Below, piece after piece: positions 1 to 7,721 of a DNA stretch of 8,655 nt (positions within the stretch are counted from its first letter, which is position 1; each line of letters begins with the position of its first letter). The position numbers were made by a program, and so were the translations under genes. Below the pieces are notes generated by a model, which saw only the letters and a program-made list of their open reading frames with translations, made no database searches and was not told the origin of the DNA. The stretch comes from Pseudomonadota bacterium (GTDB lineage: Bacteria > Myxococcota_A > Polyangia > Haliangiales > Haliangiaceae): the NCBI GenBank assembly GCA_023428295.1, contig JAEYYV010000025.1, forward strand, positions 1 to 8,655, read 5' to 3'.

Positions 1-1354
1 CAGTGGAGCTGCGGGCAGTGGAGCTGCGGGCGATGGAGCCGGCGCTGCCGGCAGTGGAGCTGCGGGCGGTGGCAGTGGAGCTGCGGGCAGTGGAGCTGCG
101 GGCGGTGGAGCCGGCGGCGCTGCGGGCGGTGCTCAAGCCGGTGGTGCGGCGGGCGCTGGAGCCACAAGCGGTGGCGCTACAAACAGTGCTGGTGGAGCCG
201 GGGACGCTGCAGGCAGTGGAGCGGGCGGAGCCGGCGGCGCTGCAGGCAGTGGAGCTCCGGGCGGTGGAGCCGGCGGCGGTGCGGGCGGTGCTCAAGCCGG
301 TGGTGCGCCAGGCGTTGGAGCAGGTGCGGGCGGCGGCGGAGCAGGTGATGTCGGCGGCGGTGTTGGCGGCGGCGGCGGTGTTGGTGGAGGCGCGGGCGCC
401 GGTGGAGGCGCGGGCGGCGGCGTTGGTGGAGCAGGTGGTGTTGGCGGAGGTGCAGGCGCCGGTGGCGTTGGTGGAGCAGGCGTTGGCGGTGCCGGCGGAG
501 CAGGTGGTGGCGTCGGTACGACGGGCAGCCTGAGCGGTGGCGCGGATGTCGCGGGTGGTCGGACGACGGCGAACATCAACAGCGATGTTCAGTTCAGCTC
601 GAGCGGTGGCGCGAGCACACCGAGTACGCCGAGCGTGCCGAGCACGTCGAGCACGCCGAGCACGCCAGACGCTCCGCGCGTCGACGCGAAGGTCGACGTG
701 GCGGTCCCCGATCACCAACAGGAAATTCGGCACGCGCAGTACGAGGCCACCTCGTCGGCGAACGTCACCGGCGGCGCGACGATCGAGAGCCAGACGCGCG
801 ATGCGGGTGGCTATGCGGGCCAATCGATGCACGACGGCGGAACAGGTGGCGTCGCGGCACCCGACGACGTGGCCGGCGTGCGCAGTGCGCAGATCACGGC
901 GAGCAACGTCGCGGGCAGCACCGATGGCGGTGATATGACGTACGCAGCATCGCGTGCGGGTGTCGACGTGGACACGAACGTGCCGAGTCCGACGAGCGAG
1001 ATCGGCGATCCCTCCGTTCGCGAGTTCCACGCCCGCAACGATGCAGCCGCGCAAGCGAACGTCGTTACCGATCGCACCGACAAGGCCGAGGCGGTCTACA
1101 GAGCTCCCTCGGAGCACGCGGAAGCGGAAGGTCGGGCACGCCTTCGCAGCGAGGCTGCGGACCGCACACCGGACGCGGCCGTCGAGGTCGAGGCAGGCGT
1201 CGACACGGCGAAGGAGGCTCGGACCGTTGCGAGCAATCCGGAACAGGCGGGGAAGGATGCGCTGCGTGATATCGCCGACGAGAAGAAGGCGAACGTGCAG
1301 GCCGATGTCGGCATCAACGTCACGACGAAGAAGCCGGACGGTAGCGGCAGCTAA
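1..1354 (+). CDS. Gly/Ala-rich low-complexity repeat protein, 5'-truncated
   Basis: One frame is open from position 2 to the TAA at 1352-1354, giving 450 visible residues; the start lies upstream of the window. Residues 1 to about 175 are almost only Gly, Ala, Ser and Val, with SGAAG pentapeptides first and GGAG/GGVG runs later. Residues 205-222 are six Ser-x-Pro-like triplets (STP STP SVP STS STP STP). The rest, residues 223-450, is polar and acidic, rich in Ala, Asp, Thr and Arg, with recurring V-x-V strands (such as VDVDTNV and VEVEAGV) and a helical-looking charged stretch near residues 365-435. There are no cysteines or membrane segments in the visible part. I do not recognise the family and assign no function. 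The frame was chosen because only this one runs unbroken from the repeat into the ordinary C-terminal sequence. A candidate promoter after it suggests a separate transcription unit from the downstream baseplate genes. Confidence 0.75.
   Translation, partial: SGAAGSGAAGDGAGAAGSGAAGGGSGAAGSGAAGGGAGGAAGGAQAGGAAGAGATSGGATNSAGGAGDAAGSGAGGAGGAAGSGAPGGGAGGGAGGAQAGGAPGVGAGAGGGGAGDVGGGVGGGGGVGGGAGAGGGAGGGVGGAGGVGGGAGAGGVGGAGVGGAGGAGGGVGTTGSLSGGADVAGGRTTANINSDVQFSSSGGASTPSTPSVPSTSSTPSTPDAPRVDAKVDVAVPDHQQEIRHAQYEATSSANVTGGATIESQTRDAGGYAGQSMHDGGTGGVAAPDDVAGVRSAQITASNVAGSTDGGDMTYAASRAGVDVDTNVPSPTSEIGDPSVREFHARNDAAAQANVVTDRTDKAEAVYRAPSEHAEAEGRARLRSEAADRTPDAAVEVEAGVDTAKEARTVASNPEQAGKDALRDIADEKKANVQADVGINVTTKKPDGSGS
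2..103 (+). repeat. 15-bp direct repeats coding SGAAG
   Basis: The 15-mer AGTGGAGCTGCGGGC occurs five times without mismatch, at 2-16, 17-31, 53-67, 74-88 and 89-103. Each copy is in frame and codes Ser-Gly-Ala-Ala-Gly. Two pairs are head to tail; the others are separated by related Gly/Ala codons. Because the unit is a multiple of three, copy-number change would lengthen or shorten the protein without breaking the frame. Confidence 0.9.
104..307 (+). repeat. 45-bp duplicated segment, copies 159 bp apart
   Basis: The segments 104-148 and 263-307 are identical at 44 of 45 bases; the only difference is a C to G change that turns an Ala codon into Gly. Both copies code a Gly/Ala stretch containing GGAQAGGA. 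The 159-bp offset equals 53 codons, so this looks like an in-frame internal duplication on a larger scale than the 15-bp units. Confidence 0.85.
614..667 (+). repeat. 9-bp repeat coding a Ser-Thr-Pro linker
   Basis: Six consecutive nine-base units of the form AGC-ACG-CCG, with small variations, code STP STP SVP STS STP STP. This is a Pro/Ser/Thr linker between the Gly-rich part and the C-terminal part of the first protein. Such linkers are usually extended and flexible. Confidence 0.85.
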
Positions 1355-1458
1355 CCGATCAGTTGCTGACCCGACACCGCGTGGTTGTGACGGAGAAAAA
1401 CGCTCGCGCGCCGATGATCGTTTGTCGGTTAGTGCGACGCGATTTGGTCCGCTGCTCG

Positions 1459-1487
1459 TTGATCGCGGCTAGCTGTTTTCCTACGAT
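1459..1487 (+). promoter_or_regulatory. candidate sigma70-type promoter of the baseplate operon
   Basis: TTGATC at 1459-1464 and TACGAT at 1482-1487 are separated by exactly 17 nt. Each matches four of six bases of the TTGACA/TATAAT consensus. The predicted transcript start would be about 1493-1495, some 35 nt before the first possible start codon of the zinc-ribbon gene. The non-coding stretch 1355-1528 is visibly less GC-rich than the genes around it, which fits a promoter region. I saw no sigma54-type GG-N10-GC element here. This is a by-eye match only. Confidence 0.4.
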
Positions 1488-1494
1488 GCCTGCT

Positions 1495-1514
1495 CGTTCG
1501 AAGGGGTCGAAACG
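1495..1514 (+). promoter_or_regulatory. small 5'-leader hairpin or operator-like inverted repeat
   Basis: CGTTCGA at 1495-1501 can pair with TCGAAACG at 1507-1514 through seven base pairs with one bulged A, around the loop AGGGG. It starts about where the predicted promoter would begin transcription and ends just before a purine-rich AAAGGA. It could be a 5'-end stabilising hairpin, a repressor site or chance; the stem is short. Confidence 0.3.
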
Positions 1515-1546
1515 AAAGGATTCTCGCGGTGGACGAGGAAGCCCTC

Positions 1547-1708
1547 ATGGCTTGGCAAGACGTGCTCGATAGTGTTGTGAACGGACGTCCGAGCGAAGCC
1601 GGCTGTCCGTTTTGCAATCATCGTCCGCTGACGATCGAAGAGGTCGAGCACATGACAAAGATCTCTTGCAGCAAGTGCAAGAAGTTCATCCAAGGTCGCT
1701 TTCAGTAG
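1547..1708 (+). CDS. 53-residue zinc-ribbon protein, first gene of the baseplate operon
   Basis: The ATG at 1547 is preceded by GAGGAAG (1535-1541) at normal spacing and the frame ends at TAG 1706-1708. An alternative GTG at 1529, with AAAGGA eight bases upstream, would add six residues (VDEEAL). The product contains two CxxC knuckles, CPFC at residues 20-23 and CSKC at 41-44, with 17 residues between them, followed by KKFIQGRFQ. This is the classic spacing of a zinc ribbon that binds one metal ion. There is no signal peptide or membrane segment, so it should be cytoplasmic. The stop lies 12 nt before the gp25-like gene, which argues for co-transcription. I do not know a named family. It could be a regulator, an assembly factor or a small structural part. 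The ordered cysteines, the two good ribosome binding sites and the operon position make a real gene likely. Confidence 0.72.
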   Translation: MAWQDVLDSVVNGRPSEAGCPFCNHRPLTIEEVEHMTKISCSKCKKFIQGRFQ

Positions 1709-1720
1709 CGGAGATCTGCG

Positions 1721-2170
1721 ATGAGCAACAACCGCGACTTCCTCGGCAAGGGAATCCGTTTTCCCGTTTCGATCAACCTCAACGGCGGCGTGTCGTCGAG
1801 TCAGCTCGACGAGAACGTGCGCCAATCGATCTTCATCATCCTCGGTACGGCGCCGGGTGAGCGACTTCATCGCCCGCACTTCGGTTGTCAGATTCACGAT
1901 CTGATGTTCGCGCCGAACAACGGAATCACCGCCGCGCGCGCCGAGATCTACTGCGAAGAGGCGATCTACAAGTTCGAGCCACGTATCGAGTCGGTGATCG
2001 CTCGTGCGTGGCCCAATGCTGACGAGCCCAATCGACTCGACGTGAAGATCGAGTACGTGATTGCGGGCAAGCATGAAAAACGAAACTTGGTCTTTCCGTT
2101 CTACTTGAAGACCGAAGAAGAAGTTGAGCCGGTCGTTCCCACCAACAAGTTCTTCGACGAGAACGCCTGA
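1721..2170 (+). CDS. gp25/TssE-like baseplate wedge protein (GPW/gp25 family)
   Basis: A 149-residue protein of the usual size for the family. The N-terminus has FLGKGIRFPV. The core has QSIFIILGTAPGERLHRP followed by FGCQI (residues 35-58), a conserved family block. FEPRI at 85-89 contains the Glu-Pro-Arg motif typical of T4 gp25 and TssE, and LVFPFYL at 123-129 ends the fold. In contractile tails this protein sits in the inner baseplate and starts sheath assembly on the wedge. CGGAGA at 1709-1714 is a good ribosome binding site for the ATG at 1721. The next gene starts 3 nt after the stop. Unlike the Afp/PVC order, where a PAAR-like gene separates the gp25 and J homologues, here the two are adjacent. 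The family assignment is firm; whether the machine is an extracellular CIS, a T6SS-like system or a tailocin cannot be settled from this gene. Confidence 0.93.
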   Translation: MSNNRDFLGKGIRFPVSINLNGGVSSSQLDENVRQSIFIILGTAPGERLHRPHFGCQIHDLMFAPNNGITAARAEIYCEEAIYKFEPRIESVIARAWPNADEPNRLDVKIEYVIAGKHEKRNLVFPFYLKTEEEVEPVVPTNKFFDENA

Positions 2171-2173
2171 TTT

Positions 2174-5100
2174 ATGATCCCACCACCGAAACTCGACGAC
2201 CGCACTTTCCACGACATCGTCGAGGAAGCCATCTCGATGATCCCGCGTTATTCGCCGGAGTGGACGAACCACAATCCGTCGGATCCCGGAATCACGCTGA
2301 TCGAGCTCGCCGCGTGGATGACCGATCTGCTGATCCATCGCCTCAATCAGGTCCCCGACAAGAACTACGTCGCGTTCTTGAACCTCCTCGGCATCAAGCT
2401 GCGTCCGCCGCGCGCGGCCAAAGCACTCACACGCTTCACGCTCGTCGAGGGCGCGACGAAGCAGCGCGTCCCGCGCGGCACGCAGATCTCCACCCCGCAC
2501 GCGACCGAGGAGCACACGGTCACGTTCGAGACCGCACGCGACGTGATGGTCTCGACGGCGCGTCCCGATCGCTGCTTCTCGTACTTCGACGACTCGTACT
2601 CGGAGAACAGCCGCTACATCGATCCGGCGCCGGGCATGCAGGAAGTGCCGTTCGAGGTGTTCGCCGGCGCGCAGCGCATCGAGCGCTATCTGTATCTCTC
2701 CGATCCGCGCTTCGCGAACACGGGTGACTCCGCGCTGCTACGCATCTTCCTCGGGACGCCGGAGCGTGGCGCTCGCGATCTCGCGCGTCTCCTGGAATGG
2801 GAGTACTGGGAAGGCACGCGCTGGAAAGAGCTCACGCCGGCGCAGGTCGAGGTCGATCGCGGCGAGGTCGCGTTCAGCGGACCGCTTCGCTTCGAGCAGA
2901 CGATGGTGAATCACATCGAGGGTCTCTGGATGCGCGGCCGCCTCGCCGAGGTGCCCGAGGATCCGGCGGACACGGAGATCGATACGATTCGCGCGCGCGT
3001 CGAAGTCGTCGGCGACGGCATCCTGCCCACGCACGCGTTCGCGAACCTCGACAACAACGCGTTCATCCAGCTCGATCTCGGCAAGAACCTCTACCCGTTC
3101 GGCAAGGATCCCAAGATCGATTGCATGCTCTACCTGGGCTGCGACGAGCTCTTGCAGACGGCCGACGCGTACATCTCGATCGAGATGCTGCTCGCCGACT
3201 CGAGCGTGATCCCGCGGCCGAACCCGAGCGATCAGCTCGTGCTCGCGTTCGAGTACTACGACGGCAAGCGCTGGCGTCACCTCGGTCGCTCGGCGCCGCG
3301 TGGTGCGCTGCCGGGCGCCGGTGACGAAGTCGGGTTCCACGACGAGACCAAGGCGCTCTCGCAGTCCGGCGTCGTCAGCTTCCGTCGTCCCAAGGACATG
3401 ACGGAGATCGAGATCAACGGCATCACCAAGCGCTGGGTCCGTATCCGCATCGAGAAGGGCGATTACGGCGAGCAGGGCACGTACACGCTGCAGGATGACA
3501 AGTGGGTGTTCAAAGACGATCGCCAGCTCCGTCCGCCGGCGCTGCGCTCGCTCACCTTCCGGTATCGCGAGGACTATCGCGACGCGCGCTACGTGCTGTC
3601 GTTCAACGACTTCCAGTTCACCGACGTCACCGAGGTGTCGCGCACCGAGTTCACCATCTTCCAGCCGTTTCAAGCGAAGGCGGAGGAGTCGCCGGCGCTG
3701 TATCTCGGCTTCAACGCCAAGCCGCCGAACGATCCGCTGAACCTCTACTTCCAGCTCGAAGAGGAGCTCGGCCTCGGCTCGCTGCCGACAGAGGAGGCGG
3801 AGATCGCCACGACGGAGCTCGGCAAGTACGAGACGATGAAGAAGCTCGCCTGGGAGAAGGGGCAGCGCGTCGTCTGGGAGTACTGGGACGGCCGCGAGTG
3901 GGAGCCGCTGTCCGTCGACGACGAGACGCATGGTTTCACGTCGTCCGGCTTCGCGGTGTTCGTGCCGCCGGAGGACTGGAAGGGCTCGAGCAAGTTCACC
4001 GAGGAGCGTCACTGGCTCCGAGCGCGCCTCGAGCAGGGCGGCTACGTGAAGCCGCCGCGTGTTCGCATGATCGTCACCAACGCGATCGATGCGTACAACC
4101 AGGAGACGATCCGCAACGAGACGATCGGCAGCTCCGACGGCTCACCGATGCAGGAGTTCAAGTTCCTGCGCAAGCCGATGCTCGAGGACGAGATCCTCGA
4201 GGTTCGCGAGAAGCAGACACCAAACCCCGAGGAGCTCGCGGATCTCGGCCCGGACGCGGTTCGCAAGGTCGAGCCCGAGAACCCGCAGAACAACGAGCAC
4301 TGGGTCCGCTACAAGCGCGTGGATAGCTTCTTCGCGTCGGGCCCGCGCAGCCGTCACTACACGCTCGATTACGTCACTGGCGTGATCCAGTTCGGCGACG
4401 GCCGCCGCGGCATGGTCCCGCCCGAGGGCAAGAACAACATCATCTCTCCGTCGTATCGGATCGGTGGTGGCGCGCTCGGCAACGTGAACGCCGGCACGCT
4501 GACCTCGCTCGGTCGCGCGCTCGCGTACATCGAGACGGTCGTGAACCCGTTGCCCGCCTCGGGCGGCGCGGATCGCGAGACCATCGACGAAGCAAAGGCT
4601 CGCGCGCCGTACACGATCAAGAGCCGCGATCGCGCGGTCACCTCGGAGGACTACGAGATGCTGGCGCTGCGCGCGTCGACGACGCTCGCGCGCGCACGCT
4701 GCGTTCCCGATCGCTCGAACCGTGGCCACGTCACGCTCGCGCTCGTCCCCAAGGGCGAGGTTCGCGGCGAGGCGATGAGCGCGCGGCTCGTTCCGTCGAA
4801 CGAAGTGCTGCGCTACGTGAAGCGCTATCTCGACGAGCGCAAGCTGGTCGGCACGGTGCTCAACGTCGTTCGTCCTCGCTACAAGGACATGTCGATCAAG
4901 GTCGTCTTGATCCGCCGCACCGTCGGCACCTCCGATCGTCTGCGCAAGGACATCGAGGTCAAGATGCGCCGCTACCTGCACTCGCTCGTGGGTGGCCGCG
5001 ACGGGAAGGGTTGGGAGTTCGGCCGCCCGGTCCTCAAGACCGAGCTCATTCATCTCGCCGAGGAAGTCCCCGGCGTGGAAGGCGTCGACTCGCTCGAGAT

Positions 5101-5212
5101 TCGAGACGAGCTGCGCAACGTCGCTGTCGAGCATCTCCGCCTCGACGACGACGAGCTGCCGTTCCTGGTGCACGTGGGTGTCGCGGAGAAGGTGCGGGAC
5201 GACATCAAGTAA
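2174..5212 (+). CDS. gp6/J-like baseplate wedge protein (putative baseplate assembly protein)
   Basis: A 1012-residue protein. Residues 1-80 carry the typical start of this group: IPRYSPEWTNHNPSDPGITL, then AAWMTDLLIHRLNQVPDKNY and FLNLLGIKLRPP. Residues 85-120 form the first beta domain (VPRGTQIST). Residues 172-625 contain three diverged copies of a beta module (LYLx, then EYWDGxxW, then GxVxF, then WxRxR). Residues 636-745 have the NETIGSSDGSPMQEF block and a DYVTGVIQFGDGRRG strand. Residues 760-1000 are the Baseplate J core, with YRIGGGALGNVNAGT and the TIKSRDRAVTSEDYE segment. The protein should form the arms that dimerise into the baseplate ring, together with the tail-I-like neighbour. 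It is longer than phage P2 J or TssF and resembles Afp11-type eCIS proteins. There is no clear ribosome binding site before ATG 2174, so translation is probably coupled to gp25. Confidence 0.93.
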   Translation: MIPPPKLDDRTFHDIVEEAISMIPRYSPEWTNHNPSDPGITLIELAAWMTDLLIHRLNQVPDKNYVAFLNLLGIKLRPPRAAKALTRFTLVEGATKQRVPRGTQISTPHATEEHTVTFETARDVMVSTARPDRCFSYFDDSYSENSRYIDPAPGMQEVPFEVFAGAQRIERYLYLSDPRFANTGDSALLRIFLGTPERGARDLARLLEWEYWEGTRWKELTPAQVEVDRGEVAFSGPLRFEQTMVNHIEGLWMRGRLAEVPEDPADTEIDTIRARVEVVGDGILPTHAFANLDNNAFIQLDLGKNLYPFGKDPKIDCMLYLGCDELLQTADAYISIEMLLADSSVIPRPNPSDQLVLAFEYYDGKRWRHLGRSAPRGALPGAGDEVGFHDETKALSQSGVVSFRRPKDMTEIEINGITKRWVRIRIEKGDYGEQGTYTLQDDKWVFKDDRQLRPPALRSLTFRYREDYRDARYVLSFNDFQFTDVTEVSRTEFTIFQPFQAKAEESPALYLGFNAKPPNDPLNLYFQLEEELGLGSLPTEEAEIATTELGKYETMKKLAWEKGQRVVWEYWDGREWEPLSVDDETHGFTSSGFAVFVPPEDWKGSSKFTEERHWLRARLEQGGYVKPPRVRMIVTNAIDAYNQETIRNETIGSSDGSPMQEFKFLRKPMLEDEILEVREKQTPNPEELADLGPDAVRKVEPENPQNNEHWVRYKRVDSFFASGPRSRHYTLDYVTGVIQFGDGRRGMVPPEGKNNIISPSYRIGGGALGNVNAGTLTSLGRALAYIETVVNPLPASGGADRETIDEAKARAPYTIKSRDRAVTSEDYEMLALRASTTLARARCVPDRSNRGHVTLALVPKGEVRGEAMSARLVPSNEVLRYVKRYLDERKLVGTVLNVVRPRYKDMSIKVVLIRRTVGTSDRLRKDIEVKMRRYLHSLVGGRDGKGWEFGRPVLKTELIHLAEEVPGVEGVDSLEIRDELRNVAVEHLRLDDDELPFLVHVGVAEKVRDDIK
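2687..4048 (+). repeat. three diverged protein modules inside the baseplate J protein
   Basis: Three segments of the J-like protein share one pattern, at about residues 172-258, 318-430 and 508-625. Each begins with LYLS or LYLG, has a variable strand region, then EYW-EG-TRW, EYY-DG-KRW or EYW-DG-REW followed by a Leu a few residues on, then GEVAF, GVVSF or GFAVF, and ends in WMRGR, WVRIR or WLRAR. Identity is low outside these anchors, so the duplication is ancient. The modules are probably beta sandwiches that decorate the wedge arm. Confidence 0.75.
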
Positions 5213-5216
5213 ACCG

Positions 5217-6112
5217 ATGGAGCAACAGCTTCTCAATCGCCGCGTGGTTCGCGTGCCCGACGTCGTCGGCCGCGCTCTCCCCAAGGCCAAAATCACTCTC
5301 GAGGACGCCGGTCTCCAGAAGATCGTCGTGCTCTATCGCGAGAGCTACGAAGATCGCGACACCGTGCTCGAGCAACGCCCGACGCGCGGCCAGATGATCT
5401 ACGAAGGCACGGAGGTCACGATCTGGGTCGCTCGTCGCGGCCTGCTCGAGAACCTTCCCGCGATCTATCGCCGGTCCGATGCGGCCGGGCGCAACCTCGT
5501 TCGCGATCTCTGCTTCGTGTTCGAGCACATGTTCGACTCCGTCGACACGAATCTCGTCGACGGATGGCGGTTCTACGATCCGTACGTCACGCCGCTCGAG
5601 TTCCTGAACTGGCTGTCCCGGTGGACGGCGTTCACGCTCGATCTGGATTGGCCGGAAGCGCAGAAGCGCGCGCTCATCAAGCGAGCCGTCGATCTGTACC
5701 GCATCCGCGGCACGCGTCGCGGTCTCACGCTGTTCCTCCGTCTGTTCTCGGATCACGAGCCGGACATCGAGGAGAACAAGTGGCCGTTCCGCGGCTTCCG
5801 AGTCGAGCCAGACGATGCGACCGACGGTGCGCGCATCGGGATCGACAGCGTGATCCTCCCGCCGGTGGATCTCGCGCACTGCTTCATCATCACGATGCCG
5901 ATCAAGTTCGAGACGGTGTCACCGGAGATGGTGATTCGCATCCATCAGATCATCACGATGGAGAAACCGGCACACACGCATTACTACCTGAAGTTTGCCG
6001 AGGAGAAGGGCGACGTGGAGCTCCGCGAGTTCTTCCAGATCGGTATGCGTTCAGGCATCGGCATCGGCGCCGAAGTTATCGAAGAGCTCCCAGAACAATC
6101 GGGTGAAAAGAA

Positions 6113-6116
<4 letters not shown>
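5217..6116 (+). CDS. phage tail protein I/gp7-like baseplate protein with N-terminal PASTA domain
   Basis: A 299-residue protein from ATG 5217, four nt after the J stop. The open frame extends further upstream, but those codons overlap the J gene and read as its shadow. Residues 10-74 form one PASTA domain: VRVPDVVGRALPKAKITLED, then LEQRPTRGQMIYEGTEVTIWV. Residues 77-175 are the conserved phage-tail domain: LENLPAIYR, FVFEHMFD, FYDPYVTPLEFLNWLSRW, and LYRIRGTRRGL. Residues 220-260 end with the typical EKPAHTHYYLKF. Tail-I/gp7/TssG-like proteins pair with J/gp6/TssF to make each baseplate wedge. PASTA domains are best known for binding muropeptides or beta-lactams in Ser/Thr kinases and PBPs, so a peptidoglycan contact is conceivable, or a purely structural role. 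The protein has no signal peptide or membrane segment. The stop overlaps the next start by 4 nt (ATGA). Confidence 0.9.
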
Positions 6117-7651
<1,535 letters not shown>

Positions 7652-7656
7652 CTGCC

Positions 7657-7695
7657 GCGCGATCGGAGCGGTGGTAAGCTACCGCTGTCTCGCGC
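7657..7695 (+). terminator. two-part stem-loop between the adaptor and FHA genes
   Basis: The outer stem pairs GCGCGA (7657-7662) with TCGCGC (7690-7695). After a small internal loop, the inner stem pairs AGCGGTGG (7667-7674) with CTACCGCT (7679-7686), one of the eight pairs being G-T, around the loop TAAG. It starts five bases after the stop codon. No T-run follows, so it is not a canonical intrinsic terminator. It could be a leaky terminator, an RNA-stability barrier or an attenuator that lowers expression of the FHA gene relative to the baseplate genes. Confidence 0.45.
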
Positions 7696-7721
7696 CTGGG
7701 TAAGCGCCGAGAGGAAGAACC

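Noticed and set aside
2..307. Possible CRISPR array from regularly repeated units
   Set aside because: The 15-bp units are in frame, often adjacent and lack unique spacers of constant length; they are coding tandem repeats.
3..533. Open frame coding ELRAV/EPAAL-type leucine-rich-looking repeats
   Set aside because: It is the +1 shadow of the Gly/Ala-rich frame. It stops at 533 while the frame starting at position 2 continues to 1354 with ordinary protein sequence.
635..1354. Start of the first gene at GTG 635
   Set aside because: The frame is open upstream to the window edge and the codons before 635 form a continuous repeat domain; the GTG lies inside a Ser-Val-Pro triplet without a ribosome binding site.
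1351..1432. 8-bp inverted repeat CTAACCGA/TCGGTTAG around the end of the first gene
   Set aside because: The arms are 66 nt apart, one overlaps the stop codon and no T-run follows; a match of this length is plausible by chance in such a region.
1481..2515. 344-codon minus-strand open frame
   Set aside because: It lies opposite the zinc-ribbon, gp25 and J genes, has an Arg/Asp/Val-rich shadow composition and matches no family.
4992..5216. Upstream extension of the tail-I-like protein to 4992
   Set aside because: The extra 75 residues are Ser/Arg-rich shadow of the J C-terminus; ATG 5217 sits 4 nt after the J stop and starts just before the PASTA domain.
2738..5296. Long minus-strand open frames opposite the J gene (2738-4012 and 4142-5296)
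   Set aside because: GC-rich third positions create open antisense frames; their Arg/Leu/Val-rich products are typical shadows of the J gene.
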